Source: Streptomyces sp. HUAS CB01
GTDB lineage: Bacteria; Actinomycetota; Actinomycetes; Streptomycetales; Streptomycetaceae
Length of the DNA: 64,000 bases
Direction of reading: 5' to 3'
Assembly (NCBI RefSeq): GCF_030406905.1
Contig: NZ_CP129137.1
Location: 5,797,501 to 5,861,500 of the forward strand
In this document: positions 16,614-25,700 of the stretch, one piece after another
Numbering within the stretch: position 1 is the stretch's first letter
How the letters are laid out: every line of letters starts with the position of its first letter
Notes under the pieces: model-generated
Databases searched by the model: none
The model's input: the letters and a program-made list of their open reading frames with translations, nothing else
Told to the model about the DNA's origin: nothing
Program-made: the position numbers and the translations under genes

Positions 16614-18095
16614 ATGCCCGAACGCCGTACCGTCGCCCTTGTCACTCTTGGCTGCGCCCGTAACGAGGTGGACTCGGAGGAGCTCGCAGGCCGCCTGGCA
16701 GCGGACGGCTGGGAGCTCGTCGAGGAAGCCGCCGACGCGGATGTCGCGGTCGTCAACACCTGCGGATTCGTCGAGGCCGCCAAAAAGGACTCCGTCGACG
16801 CCCTGCTCGAGGCCAACGACCTCAAGGACCACGGGAGGACCCAGGCCGTCGTCGCGGTCGGCTGCATGGCCGAGCGGTACGGCAAGGACCTCGCCGAGGC
16901 CCTGCCCGAGGCCGACGGCGTGCTGGGCTTCGACGACTACGCCGACATCTCCGACCGCCTCCAGACCATCCTGAGCGGCGGCATCCACGCCTCCCACACC
17001 CCCCGCGACCGCCGGAAGCTGCTGCCGATCAGCCCGGCGGACCGGCAGGGCGCCGACGTGGCCCTCCCCGGGCACGCCCAGGCGCCCGCCCCCGAGGACG
17101 TGCCGGCCGACCTCCCCGAGGGTCTGGCGCCCGCCTCCGGGCCGCGTGCCCCCCTCCGCCGACGGCTCGACACCAGCCCGGTCGCCTCGGTGAAGCTCGC
17201 CTCCGGCTGCGACCGGCGCTGCTCGTTCTGCGCCATCCCGTCCTTCCGCGGCTCCTTCGTCTCCCGGCGGCCGAGCGACGTGCTGGGAGAGACCCGCTGG
17301 CTCGCCGAGCAGGGCGTGAAGGAGATCATGCTGGTCTCCGAGAACAACACCTCGTACGGCAAGGACCTGGGCGACATCCGGCTGCTGGAGACGCTGCTGC
17401 CCGAGCTCGCGGCCGTCGACGGCATCGAGCGGGTCAGGGTGAGCTATCTGCAGCCCGCCGAGATGCGCCCCGGACTGATCGACGTCCTGACGTCCACCGA
17501 GAAGGTCGCGCCCTACTTCGACCTCTCGTTCCAGCACAGCGCCCCCGGTGTGCTGCGCGCCATGCGGCGCTTCGGCGACACCGAGCGGTTCCTGGACCTG
17601 CTGGAGACCATCCGCGGCAAGGCCCCGGAAGCCGGTGTGCGGTCCAATTTCATCGTCGGCTTCCCGGGTGAGGAGGAGACGGACTTCGCCGAGCTGGAGC
17701 GCTTCCTCACGGAGGCGCGCCTGGACGCCGTCGGCGTCTTCGGCTACTCAGACGAGGAGGGCACCGAGGCCGCCGGGTACGAGCGCAAGCTCGACCAGGA
17801 CGTCGTCGACGCCCGCCTCGCGCATCTGTCCCGGCTCGCCGAGGAGCTGACCGCCCAGCGGGCCGAGGAGCGCATCGGGGAGACCCTGCACGTCCTCGTG
17901 GAGTCCGTGGACGACGAGGACGGTGCCGTGGGCCGTGCCGCGCACCAGGCGCCCGAGACCGACGGACAGGTGGTCTTCACGAGTGCCGTCGGCCTGGCAC
18001 CCGGACGTATGGTCGAAGCGAAGGTCGTCGGTACGGAGGGCGTCGATCTCATGGCCGACGTGGTTTCGGAGCGTCGTGAGGAGGCGGGCAGATGA
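16614..18095 (+). CDS. rimO: Ribosomal protein S12 (aspartate-C3)-methylthiotransferase RimO
   Basis: 493-aa radical-SAM methylthiotransferase that adds a methylthio group to a conserved aspartate of ribosomal protein S12. The N-terminal UPF0004 domain carries three cysteines ([25 protein letters not shown]). The central radical-SAM core has the 4Fe-4S motif [10 protein letters not shown]. The C-terminal TRAM domain covers about the last 65 residues. A Pro/Ala-rich insertion of about 50 residues lies between the first two domains. TAGTCT ends 7 nt before the ATG and there is no SD, so translation is probably leaderless. The stop overlaps the pgsA start (ATGA), indicating translational coupling. 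Confidence 0.95.
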   Translation: MPERRTVALVTLGCARNEVDSEELAGRLAADGWELVEEAADADVAVVNTCGFVEAAKKDSVDALLEANDLKDHGRTQAVVAVGCMAERYGKDLAEALPEADGVLGFDDYADISDRLQTILSGGIHASHTPRDRRKLLPISPADRQGADVALPGHAQAPAPEDVPADLPEGLAPASGPRAPLRRRLDTSPVASVKLASGCDRRCSFCAIPSFRGSFVSRRPSDVLGETRWLAEQGVKEIMLVSENNTSYGKDLGDIRLLETLLPELAAVDGIERVRVSYLQPAEMRPGLIDVLTSTEKVAPYFDLSFQHSAPGVLRAMRRFGDTERFLDLLETIRGKAPEAGVRSNFIVGFPGEEETDFAELERFLTEARLDAVGVFGYSDEEGTEAAGYERKLDQDVVDARLAHLSRLAEELTAQRAEERIGETLHVLVESVDDEDGAVGRAAHQAPETDGQVVFTSAVGLAPGRMVEAKVVGTEGVDLMADVVSERREEAGR

Positions 18096-18769
18096 CCGGA
18101 GCGCCGGCATCCGCAGCGGGTGGGACCGGAAGGCCGGCGCCCGGCGGGAAGCTGGGCGCTGCGGCCGTCAACCAGGCCAGCCTGTGGAACATCGCCAACA
18201 TCCTCACCATGGTGCGGCTCCTGCTCGTGCCCGGGTTCGTGGTGCTGATGCTCATGGACGGCGGACACGATCCGGTCTGGCGCGCCTGGGCCTGGGCGGC
18301 CTTCGCCGTCGCCATGATCACGGACGTCTTCGACGGGCATCTGGCGCGTACGTACAACCTGGTCACGGACTTCGGGAAGATCGCGGACCCGATCGCCGAC
18401 AAGGCGATCATGGCCGCCGGTCTGATCTGTCTGTCGGGGCTCGGGGACCTGCCCTGGTGGGTGACCGGAGTGATCCTCTTCCGCGAGCTGGGGATCACGC
18501 TGATGCGCTTCTGGGTGATCCGGCACGGAGTGATCCCCGCGAGCCGCGGCGGCAAGCTGAAGACCCTCGCGCAGGGCACCGCCGTCGGCATGTACGTGCT
18601 CGTGCTCACCGGTCCGCTGGCCACCCTGCGCTGGTGGGTGATGGCCGTGGCGGTCGCCCTGACCGTGGTCACCGGGCTGGACTACGTGCGCCAGGCGGTG
18701 ATGCTGCGGCGCAAGGGTCTCGCGGCCGAACGGTCCGCGGCACGGGACCGCGCGGAGTCCTCACGATGA
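18092..18769 (+). CDS. pgsA: CDP-diacylglycerol-glycerol-3-phosphate 3-phosphatidyltransferase
   Basis: 225-aa membrane enzyme of the CDP-alcohol phosphatidyltransferase family, the committed step to phosphatidylglycerol and cardiolipin. The diagnostic motif D-x2-D-G-x2-A-R-x8-G-x3-D-x3-D is complete (DVFDGHLAR ... GKIADPIAD). About five to six hydrophobic spans are visible, and the first 25 residues are a Gly/Ala-rich cytoplasmic tail. Both ends overlap neighbours by 4 nt (rimO and cinA), so the three are one operon. Assignment to PgsA rather than another CDP-alcohol transferase follows the conserved rimO/pgsA/cinA context. Confidence 0.9.
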   Translation: MTGAPASAAGGTGRPAPGGKLGAAAVNQASLWNIANILTMVRLLLVPGFVVLMLMDGGHDPVWRAWAWAAFAVAMITDVFDGHLARTYNLVTDFGKIADPIADKAIMAAGLICLSGLGDLPWWVTGVILFRELGITLMRFWVIRHGVIPASRGGKLKTLAQGTAVGMYVLVLTGPLATLRWWVMAVAVALTVVTGLDYVRQAVMLRRKGLAAERSAARDRAESSR

Positions 18770-19290
18770 GCAGTGCCGCCGCGGTGCTCCGCCTCCTCGC
18801 GGAGCGCGGCGAGAGCCTGGCCGTGGCGGAGTCCCTCACGGGCGGTCTCGTGGCCGCGGAGCTGACCTCCGTTCCGGGAGCCTCGAAGAGCTTCCTCGGA
18901 TCCGTGACGGCTTACGCGACCGCCCTCAAGCGGGATCTCCTGGGGGTCGACGGGACCCTGCTGGCCGAGCACGGAGCGGTGCACGCGGGGGTCGCGGCAC
19001 AGATGGCCGCCGGAGTACGGGCCCGCATGGGGGCCGGCTGGGGCATCGCGACCACCGGTGTCGCGGGGCCGGACCCCCAGGACGGACAGCCCGTGGGCAC
19101 GGTCTTCGTCGCGGTCGCGGGCCCCGGCGGCAGCCGGAAAGTGGCCCGGCTGAGATTGAACGGCGACCGCTCGGAAATCCGTAGAGAGAGTGTCCGGAGC
19201 GTGCTGGAACTGCTCGCCGGCGAACTCTCGGGTAAGGGGCGGGCACAGGATACGGAACAGAACGGGGGGAATGGATGTTTGCAGCCCTGA
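18766..19290 (+). CDS. cinA: CinA C-terminal domain protein (nicotinamide-nucleotide amidase, PncC type)
   Basis: 174-aa protein consisting only of the CinA C-terminal (PncC) domain, which deamidates nicotinamide mononucleotide in pyridine-nucleotide recycling. Visible motifs are AESLTGGLVAAELTSVPGAS near the N-terminus, TGVAGPDPQDGQPVGTVF, and an Arg/Leu-rich helix at the end. The N-terminal molybdopterin-binding-like domain of full-length CinA is absent, as is usual in actinobacteria. The ATG overlaps the pgsA stop (ATGA). clgR follows after 94 bp. Confidence 0.9.
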   Translation: MSSAAAVLRLLAERGESLAVAESLTGGLVAAELTSVPGASKSFLGSVTAYATALKRDLLGVDGTLLAEHGAVHAGVAAQMAAGVRARMGAGWGIATTGVAGPDPQDGQPVGTVFVAVAGPGGSRKVARLRLNGDRSEIRRESVRSVLELLAGELSGKGRAQDTEQNGGNGCLQP

Positions 19291-19384
19291 GTGAACACGA
19301 CATCGCTCCCCGCACGGCCGCAGCGCGAGGCGGTACGGTGGGGCGTGAAGGATGCGGCTACGCGGTCCGAGGAGGGAGCCACCG

Positions 19385-19765
19385 ATGATTCTGCTCCGTC
19401 GCCTGCTGGGTGACGTGCTGCGTCGGCAGCGCCAGCGCCAGGGCCGTACTCTGCGCGAAGTCTCCTCGTCCGCCCGAGTCTCTCTCGGCTATCTCTCCGA
19501 GGTGGAGCGGGGGCAGAAGGAGGCTTCCTCCGAGCTGCTCTCCGCGATCTGCGACGCGCTTGACGTACGGATGTCCGAGCTCATGCGGGAAGTGAGCGAC
19601 GAGCTTTCGCTTGCCGAGCTGGCCGAGTCGGCAGCGGCGAGCGAGCCGGTGTCGGCGCCGGTGCGACCGCTCAATTCCGTGTCCGTGACCTCGGTCGCGG
19701 GCGTGCCGACGGAACGGGTGACGATCAAGGCACCGGCGGAAGCGGTGGACGTCGTCGCCGCTTGA
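19385..19765 (+). CDS. clgR: ClgR, transcriptional activator of clp/lon protease genes
   Basis: 126-aa XRE-family regulator. Residues about 8-65 form the helix-turn-helix ([20 protein letters not shown], then SAICDALDV). The C-terminus ends VVAA. ClgR activates clpP1P2, clpC and lon in Streptomyces and is itself degraded by ClpP; the related PopR is recognised through two C-terminal alanines, which fits the end seen here. The ATG at 19385 has GGAGGGAG 7-8 nt upstream. An earlier in-frame ATG at 19352 lacks an SD. TACGGT (19334-19339) is a plausible -10 box. It lies downstream of cinA as in mycobacteria. Confidence 0.93.
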   Translation: MILLRRLLGDVLRRQRQRQGRTLREVSSSARVSLGYLSEVERGQKEASSELLSAICDALDVRMSELMREVSDELSLAELAESAAASEPVSAPVRPLNSVSVTSVAGVPTERVTIKAPAEAVDVVAA

Positions 19766-19777
19766 TCTCCACGTGTG

Positions 19778-19809
19778 AGCCCCGGTCGGGTGGGTACCCG
19801 ACCGGGGCT
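19778..19809 (+). terminator. clgR terminator
   Basis: A perfect 14-bp stem AGCCCCGGTCGGGT with its complement and a GGGT loop, starting 12 nt after the clgR stop and followed by TGTCTATTT. Confidence 0.85.
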
Positions 19810-19884
19810 TGTCTATTTCCCCGAATAACCGTTTTGTTCCATTTGTGCCATGGTGGAGAACGGTGTCACTGAACGGAGGTCACT

Positions 19885-20355
19885 ATGTCTGCGGTGAAGA
19901 GCTCGCTGCCCGAGGACGCGCGCAAGATCACCGGTGAGGCCCTCCAGGGCGCGCTGGTGGACCTGATCGATCTGGGGCTCGTGGCCAAGCAGGTCCACTG
20001 GAACGTGGTCGGGCCCCGCTTCCGCTCCGTGCACCTCCAGCTGGACGACGTCGTGGCCACGGCGCGGCAGCACTCCGACGTCGTGGCGGAGCGCGCTTCC
20101 GCCATCGGTGTCGCACCCGACGGCCGCGCCTCGACCGTCGCCTCCGCGAGCGCCATCGGGAAGGTGCCGGACGGCTGGATCCAGGACACCGACGTGGTCA
20201 GCACCATGGTGAAGTCGCTGATCGCGGTGATCGAACGCATGCGTGAGCGCATCCAGGCCACGGACGAGCCCGACCCGGTGAGCCAGGACATCCTCATCGC
20301 GCTCACGGCCGACCTCGAGAAGCACGCGTGGATGTTCCAGGCGGAGAGCGTCTAG
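19885..20355 (+). CDS. dps: Dps-family ferritin-like protein
   Basis: 156-aa four-helix mini-ferritin. The ferroxidase motif KQVHWNVVGPRFRSVHLQLDD (about residues 33-53) places metal ligands at the dimer interface, and a second conserved helix is DLEKHAWMFQAE. Dps proteins store iron and protect or compact DNA under stress; Streptomyces carries several paralogues with developmental roles, and I do not assign which one this is. The start is fixed by a perfect GGAGGT 5-6 nt before ATG 19885. It is monocistronic, with a terminator on the clgR side and palindromes after it. Confidence 0.93.
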   Translation: MSAVKSSLPEDARKITGEALQGALVDLIDLGLVAKQVHWNVVGPRFRSVHLQLDDVVATARQHSDVVAERASAIGVAPDGRASTVASASAIGKVPDGWIQDTDVVSTMVKSLIAVIERMRERIQATDEPDPVSQDILIALTADLEKHAWMFQAESV

Positions 20356-20385
20356 CCGTGGGCATATCCGGAGCCTCCTCCGGGG

Positions 20386-20416
20386 CGGCCGCGTACGCGG
20401 CCGGACGGGACGTCCC
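20386..20416. terminator. palindrome cluster downstream of dps
   Basis: An 18-nt perfect palindrome (CGGCCGCGTACGCGGCCG, 20386-20403) is followed by GGGACGTCCC (20407-20416). It starts about 30 nt after the dps stop and could terminate transcription, although no T-run follows. A protein-binding site is an alternative. Confidence 0.45.
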
Positions 20417-20561
20417 GACGGGACGGGTGCGCGGGCGCACAGCCCGGGGCACGAACCCCTGGGGCGCCTGGCACATACGCTGCGGGCGCGCCGGGTGTGC
20501 AACCGGTGCGCCCTCCCGCCGCGTGATCGGTCCGGTCTAGCGTCGACCGGAGGAGGCGGCC

Positions 20562-20816
20562 ATGGTGAGGCGATGGGTCCTGCTGCCGGCGCTCGCACTG
20601 GGCGCTCTGTGGTGGTGGGCCGTGTTGCGGCTGGCGCTGGTGCCGGAGCATGCGGGGCTCGTCGAGGGGGCAGTGGCGGCAGGCGGGTGGGGGCTCAGCC
20701 TGTTGCCGGTGCACGTTGCGTCGCGGGCCGGGGACGCCGGTAGGGCCGGGGGAACGACCACGGCTACCACGGCATCGCGACGCCCCCGTTCGGCCGGAGG
20801 ATCTGGCCCGTCGTGA
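20562..20816 (+). CDS. Small membrane protein of unknown function
   Basis: 84-aa protein that I do not recognise. Residues about 5-25 (LLPALALGALWWWAVL) form a hydrophobic, Trp-rich segment; a second weaker hydrophobic stretch follows (GGWGLSLLPVHVA), then a Ser/Thr/Gly/Arg-rich tail. The start is well supported by GGAGGAGG 5 nt upstream of ATG 20562, and TAGCGT (20538-20543) could be a -10 box. Its last 53 bp overlap the 3' end of the convergent dehydrogenase gene. It could be a signal-anchored or membrane peptide. Confidence 0.65.
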   Translation: MVRRWVLLPALALGALWWWAVLRLALVPEHAGLVEGAVAAGGWGLSLLPVHVASRAGDAGRAGGTTTATTASRRPRSAGGSGPS

Positions 20817-21540
20817 ACGACGACGCGTCGGAGGCCAGGTGCAGTACCGCGTGGGCGATGTCCGCGGGCTCACCGACCCGGCCGAGCGGTGAGATCCTGG
20901 CCATGGCCGCCTCCACTCGCCGCTGCGACTCCGCGTCGTGGCGGTCCGTCATGGGTGTCCGCACCCAGCCCGGCGCCACTGCGTTGACCCGGATCGCATG
21001 CCTTCCGAGTTCCACGGCAAGGGTCTTGGTGAGCTGGACGACGGCCGCCTTGGCGGCGCTGTAGCAGAGCAGACCAGGATTCGCGGCGTCGACCGCCCCG
21101 GACGCCATGGTGACGATCGACCCCGGCACCCCGGCGTCGATCATCGAGCGGGCGGCGGCCCGGCAGGCGTACAGAACGCCCTTGAAGTTGACCGCGAGGA
21201 CCCGGTCGAGGTCCTCGTCCGTGGTCTCCAGGGCCGGGCTGGAGTGCATGATGCCGGCGACGGCGGCCAGAACGTGCGGTGGGCCGGAGGTGGACACGGC
21301 CGCCGCCATCGCCGCGTCGAGTGCCATGCGCTCGCTCACGTCGACGAGATGGGTGTACGCCGTGCCGCCCGCGTTCTCGACTATCGCGCGGGTCTCGGCG
21401 AGTTCCTTCTCGGCCACGTCGGCGCAGTGCACGGTGGCGCCCGCCTCGGCGAGCAGGACGGCGGTGGCGCGGCCTATGCCGCTCGCCGCACCGGTGACGA
21501 ACGCGGTGCGGCCGGTGAGGTCGTACGCGGAGACGGCCAT
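20764..21540 (-). CDS. Short-chain dehydrogenase/reductase
   Basis: 258-aa classical SDR oxidoreductase. The Rossmann motif TGAASGIG lies near residues 15-22, AVAGIM replaces the usual NNAG, and the catalytic residues are Ser in IVTMASGA and Tyr-x3-Lys in YSAAK. The end GQILRPNGG is typical of the family. It uses NAD(P)(H); the substrate cannot be told from sequence. ATG 21540 is favoured over an in-frame TTG at 21576 because the TTG lies inside a predicted promoter whose +1 falls at the ATG. It is a single gene on the minus strand. Confidence 0.85.
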   Translation of the reverse strand: MAVSAYDLTGRTAFVTGAASGIGRATAVLLAEAGATVHCADVAEKELAETRAIVENAGGTAYTHLVDVSERMALDAAMAAAVSTSGPPHVLAAVAGIMHSSPALETTDEDLDRVLAVNFKGVLYACRAAARSMIDAGVPGSIVTMASGAVDAANPGLLCYSAAKAAVVQLTKTLAVELGRHAIRVNAVAPGWVRTPMTDRHDAESQRRVEAAMARISPLGRVGEPADIAHAVLHLASDASSFTTGQILRPNGGVAMPW

Positions 21541-21576
21541 GACCGGACCGTACGACCGTTTCTGACGGATCGTCAA
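21541..21576 (-). promoter_or_regulatory. predicted leaderless promoter and operator of the SDR gene
   Basis: On the minus strand TTGACG (21576-21571), an 18-nt spacer and TACGGT (21552-21547) are followed by 6 nt and the ATG, giving a leaderless transcript. The inverted repeat TGACG-GAT-CGTCA (21563-21575) overlaps the -35 box, which is where a TetR-type repressor would bind. Confidence 0.55.
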
Positions 21577-21658
21577 CTACGATGGGCCGTCGACCGTGGG
21601 GCTGTGCGCGTACGGAGGCCGGGCGGGTCGGAGTGGGCCCGGACGGGGTGGCGGGGCG

Positions 21659-22492
21659 TCACGTCGTGGGCCCGGACTGGCAACCCGGGCACCAGTAGGA
21701 GACCCGGTCGTCCTGGCCCGCCCGGCGGATCGCGGTGCCGCAGCGCAGACAAGGGTGGCCCCGGCGCCCGTACACGAAGAGGCGCTGCTCGCCCGGACGC
21801 AGCGGACTCCGGCGCTCGTCGCCGCCACGGCTCCCGGCGCTCCCGCTGGGGGTGGTGCGCCGTTCGAAGGTCTCCTTGTTGAGCTCCAGCAACCGCTGGG
21901 CCGTGGCGACGAGGCGCTCGGGAACACCCGGGGGCAACTCACCGATCGGGAGCCAGGGAGTGACCCGGGCGAGGAAGGCCAGCTCCGACTTGTAGACATT
22001 GCCGATGCCCGCGAGATTGCGCTGGTCGAGCAGGGCCTCGCCGACGGGGCGGCTGGGGTCGGCGAGCAGGTTGCGCACGGCGGCGTCCGGGTCCCAGTCC
22101 GGCCCCAGCAGATCCGGGCCGAGATGCCCCACGGCCTTGTCCTCGTCGCGTGTCCGCAGCAGCTCCAGAACGGGAAGGCGGTAGCCCACGGCAGTGCGTT
22201 CGGCGTTGCCGAGGACGGCCCGGATCTGGTGGTTCGGCCCACCGCGCCAGCGCTCGCCGGTGGCGAAGACCCGCCAGGAGCCGTCCATTCGGAGGTGGGA
22301 GTGGAGCGTGAGCCCGCCCTCGATGCGCGTGAGCAGATGCTTGCCGCGCGCGGTGACGTCCAGCACCTCCCGGCCGGTGAGATCGGCGGTGGCGAACCGG
22401 GGCACCCTGAGGTCGGAGTGCGTCAGTGTCCGTCCTGCCAGGGCGGTGTGCAGCTTCCGGGCGGTCAGCCAGACGGTGTCTCCTTCGGGCAT
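21659..22492 (-). CDS. nei: Endonuclease VIII-type DNA glycosylase (Nei/Fpg family)
   Basis: 277-aa bifunctional glycosylase/AP lyase that removes oxidised bases. The N-terminus is MPEGDTV, leaving Pro1 as catalytic nucleophile and Glu2 after Met removal. The helix-two-turn-helix follows (LLDQRNLAGIGNVYKSEL), and the C-terminal zinc finger is CLRC ... CPGC (about residues 247-270). GlyAspThr rather than Leu-Pro after Glu favours Nei over Fpg (MutM). A GGAGGC sits almost against the ATG. It lies on the same strand downstream of lhr, an association also seen in Mycobacterium (nei2 next to Rv3296). Confidence 0.92.
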   Translation of the reverse strand: MPEGDTVWLTARKLHTALAGRTLTHSDLRVPRFATADLTGREVLDVTARGKHLLTRIEGGLTLHSHLRMDGSWRVFATGERWRGGPNHQIRAVLGNAERTAVGYRLPVLELLRTRDEDKAVGHLGPDLLGPDWDPDAAVRNLLADPSRPVGEALLDQRNLAGIGNVYKSELAFLARVTPWLPIGELPPGVPERLVATAQRLLELNKETFERRTTPSGSAGSRGGDERRSPLRPGEQRLFVYGRRGHPCLRCGTAIRRAGQDDRVSYWCPGCQSGPTT

Positions 22493-22790
22493 GCCTCCAT
22501 GATGCGCGACCGCCGTCCCGGCGGGTGGACAAGCGAGTGCGGAAGGGCCGTGAGCGCGGGCCGGTCCTCGGTCCCGCGGCTGTGCCCGGACGCGACGGGC
22601 CGCGCGCGGGCCGCGGCGGTGCAGGGTCGGCGCCCTCGTCGAGGGTCCGGCCGGTGAGTGGAGGCGAGGGGCCCGGTCGTGCGCCCGTGCGCCCGCGTTC
22701 TGCCCTCCGGGGCGGGCAGGTGCCTGTGGTGGGAGGCCCCGCTCCGGTGCCTGCGGTGGGACAGGGGCCGCTCCGGTGGTGTGACCGGGG
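22493..22790 (-). other. intergenic region between lhr and nei
   Basis: 298 bp without a convincing reading frame or promoter. The only structure I see is a degenerate direct repeat: GGTGCCTGTGGTGGGA... (22719-22745) recurs as GGTGCCTGCGGTGGGA... (22746-22774). Confidence 0.5.
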
Positions 22791-25700
22791 TCAGGCCCGT
22801 ATGCGCAGGCCTCGGGGAGTGGCGTGGAAGCCGGTCTCCTCCAGCGGGCGGGCGAGCGGTGACGTCAGTGCCGCCGAACCGTTGATCCGCTCGACCGTGA
22901 TCGTGCCGAGCATTCCCGCGCTGCCCGCCCCGGCGAGCGCCTCCGCCGCCGCACGGAGCGCCGGGTCGTCCGGCTCCGCGGGCCAGGACAGCAGGCTCTT
23001 CCCGCCGCGCTCCATGTAGAGCGTGAGCTCCCCGTCGACCAGCACGACCAGCGAGCCCGCCTTCCGGCCCGGCTTGTGGCTCGCGCCGTCGGGCGGTTCG
23101 GGCCAGGACAGCGCCGCCCCGTACGCGTTCGCCGGGTCGGCGGCCGCCAGGACCACCGCACGCGGGGCGCTGTACCCCTCGGCACGCTCGCGGGCGCCGG
23201 CCGCGGCCCTGAGCCGGTCCACCGCACCGTCCATCGCGAACTGGGCGGCTCCGAGGCCCTCGACGACGTAGCCGCGCCGGGCCTGCCCGCTGTCCTCGAA
23301 GGCGGACAGGATCCGGTACGTCGCCGAGAAGCCGCCCTCGACGCCCTCGGCGGCGACCGCGCCCCGCGTGACGACGCCATGGCGGTCCAGCAGCGTGCGG
23401 GCCAGGGCGTGGGCGCGGTGCGTGGGGTCGGCCTCCGCCGCGGGAAGCAGGGACCAGCGTCCGGAGACGGTGGGCGGACCGTTGCGGGACGCGGTCCGCG
23501 CGGCCGCCGTCAACGAGCCGTACCGCCCGCGCGGCACCGTGCGCCGGGCGCGGTGCGCCGTGGAACCCGCCGTGCGGCCCGATCCGAGCAGCGAGCGCAG
23601 AGGCGCCAGGGTGTCGTTGGTGAGCCGGCCGGACCAGGCCAGGTCCCACACGGCGTCGGCCAGTTGGGGGTCGGTGGCCTCGGGGTGGGTCGTCGCCCGC
23701 ACCTGGTCCGCGATCTGGCGGAAGAACAGGCCGTAGCCCCCGGAGAGGGAGGAGAGCACCGACTCGTGGAGTGCCGTCAGCTCCAGCGGGTGGGGCTGCG
23801 GCAGCAGCAGCGGGGCGGCGTCCGCGAGATAGAGGGAAACCCAGCCGTCCTTGCCGGGCAGCGCGCCCGCCCCGGCCCACACCACCTCACCCGTCGTCGT
23901 CAGCTCGTCGAGCATGCCCGGCGCGTACCCGGCCACCCGGGACGGGAGGATCAGCTTCTCCAGCGCGGAGGCCGGCACGGGCGCGCCCTGGAGCTGCTCG
24001 ATGGCACGGGCGAGCCCGTCGATGCCGCGCAGACTGTTGTTCCCCAGGTGCTGCCACTGGGGCAGGAAGGTGGCCAGCGCGGCGGGCGGTACCGGTTCCA
24101 GCTCCTCGCGGAGCGCGGCGAGGGAGCGACGCCGCAGCCGGCGCAGCACGGCGGCGTCACACCACTCCTGGCCGATGCCCGAGGGATGGAACTCGCCCTG
24201 GACGACCCGTCCCGCGGCGGCGAGCCGCTGCAGTGCCCCGTCCGTGACGGCCGCGCCCAGCCCGAACCGCGCGGCGGCCTGCGACGAGGTGAACGGTCCG
24301 TGTGTGCGGGCGAAACGGGCCAGCAGATCGCCGAGCGGGTCCTTCACGGGCTCGGTGAACGCCTCAGGGACGCCCACCGGGAGCGCCGTGCCCAGCGCGT
24401 CCCTGAGGCGTCCCGCGTCCTCGACCGCCGCCCAGTGGTCGGCGCCGGCGATCCGGACCCGGATGGCCCGGCGGCTCCGGGCGAGTTCCTCGGGCCAGCC
24501 GGGGTCGGCGCCGCGCTGGGTCAGCTCCTCGGTCGTGAGCGGCCCGAGGACCCGCAGCAGATCGGCGACGCCCTCGACGTCCTTGATCCTCCGGTCGTCC
24601 GTGAGCCACTGGAGCTCCTGCTCCAGCTCGGTCAGGACGTCCGCGTCGAGCAGCTCGCGCAACTCCGCCTGACCCAGCAGCTCGGCGAGCAGCCGGGAGT
24701 CCAGGGAGAGCGCGGCGGCGCGGCGCTCGGCGAGCGGTGAGTCGCCCTCGTAGAGGAACTGGGCCACATAGCCGAAGAGGAGCGAGCGGGCGAAGGGGGA
24801 CGGCTCGGGGGTGGTGACCTCGACCAGCCGCACCTTGCGGGACTCGATGTCACCCATCAGCTCCTCGAGCCCGGGGACGTCGAACACGTCCTGGAGGCAT
24901 TCCCGCACGGCCTCGAGGACGATCGGGAACGAGCCGAACTCGCTGGCGACCTGGAGGAGCTGGGCCGCGCGCTGGCGCTGCTGCCACAGCGGTGTGCGCT
25001 TGCCGGGGTTGCGGCGCGGCAGCAGCAGGGCGCGTGCCGCGCACTCCCGGAACCGGGACGCGAACAGCGCCGATCCGCCCACCTGGTCGGTGACGATCTG
25101 ACTGACCTCGCCCCTGTCGAAGAGCGTGTCGGCGGCGCCGACCGGGGCCTGGTCGCCGTCGTAGGAGGTGTCGAGGTGCACCGGGTCCTGGTCCAGCAGG
25201 TCCAGACCCATCAGGTCGGCGTCGGGGAGCCGCAGCACGATCCCGTCGTCCGCGTGCATGACCTGGGCGTCCATGCCGTACCGCTCGGAGAGCCGCGCGC
25301 CCAGAGCCAGGGCCCAGGGCGCGTGGACCTGGGCGCCGAACGGCGAGTGCACCACGACCCGCCAGTCGCCCAGCTCGTCACGGAACCGCTCGACGACGAT
25401 CGTGCGGTCGTCGGGCACATGGCCGCAGGCCCGGCGTTGTTCGTCGAGGTAGGACAGGATGTTCCCGGCGGCCCAGTCGTCGAGACCTGCGGTCATCAGC
25501 CGAAGCCGGGCGTCCTCCTCGGGCAGTGACCCGACCTCGCGGAGGAAGGCGCCCACCGCGCGGCCCAGTTCGAGCGGGCGGCCCAGCTGGTCGCCCTTCC
25601 AGAACGGCAGCCGGCCGGGAACCCCGGGCGCGGGGGAGACCAGCACCCGGTCGCGGGTGATGTCCTCGATCCGCCAGGAGGTCGTGCCCAGGGTGAAGAC

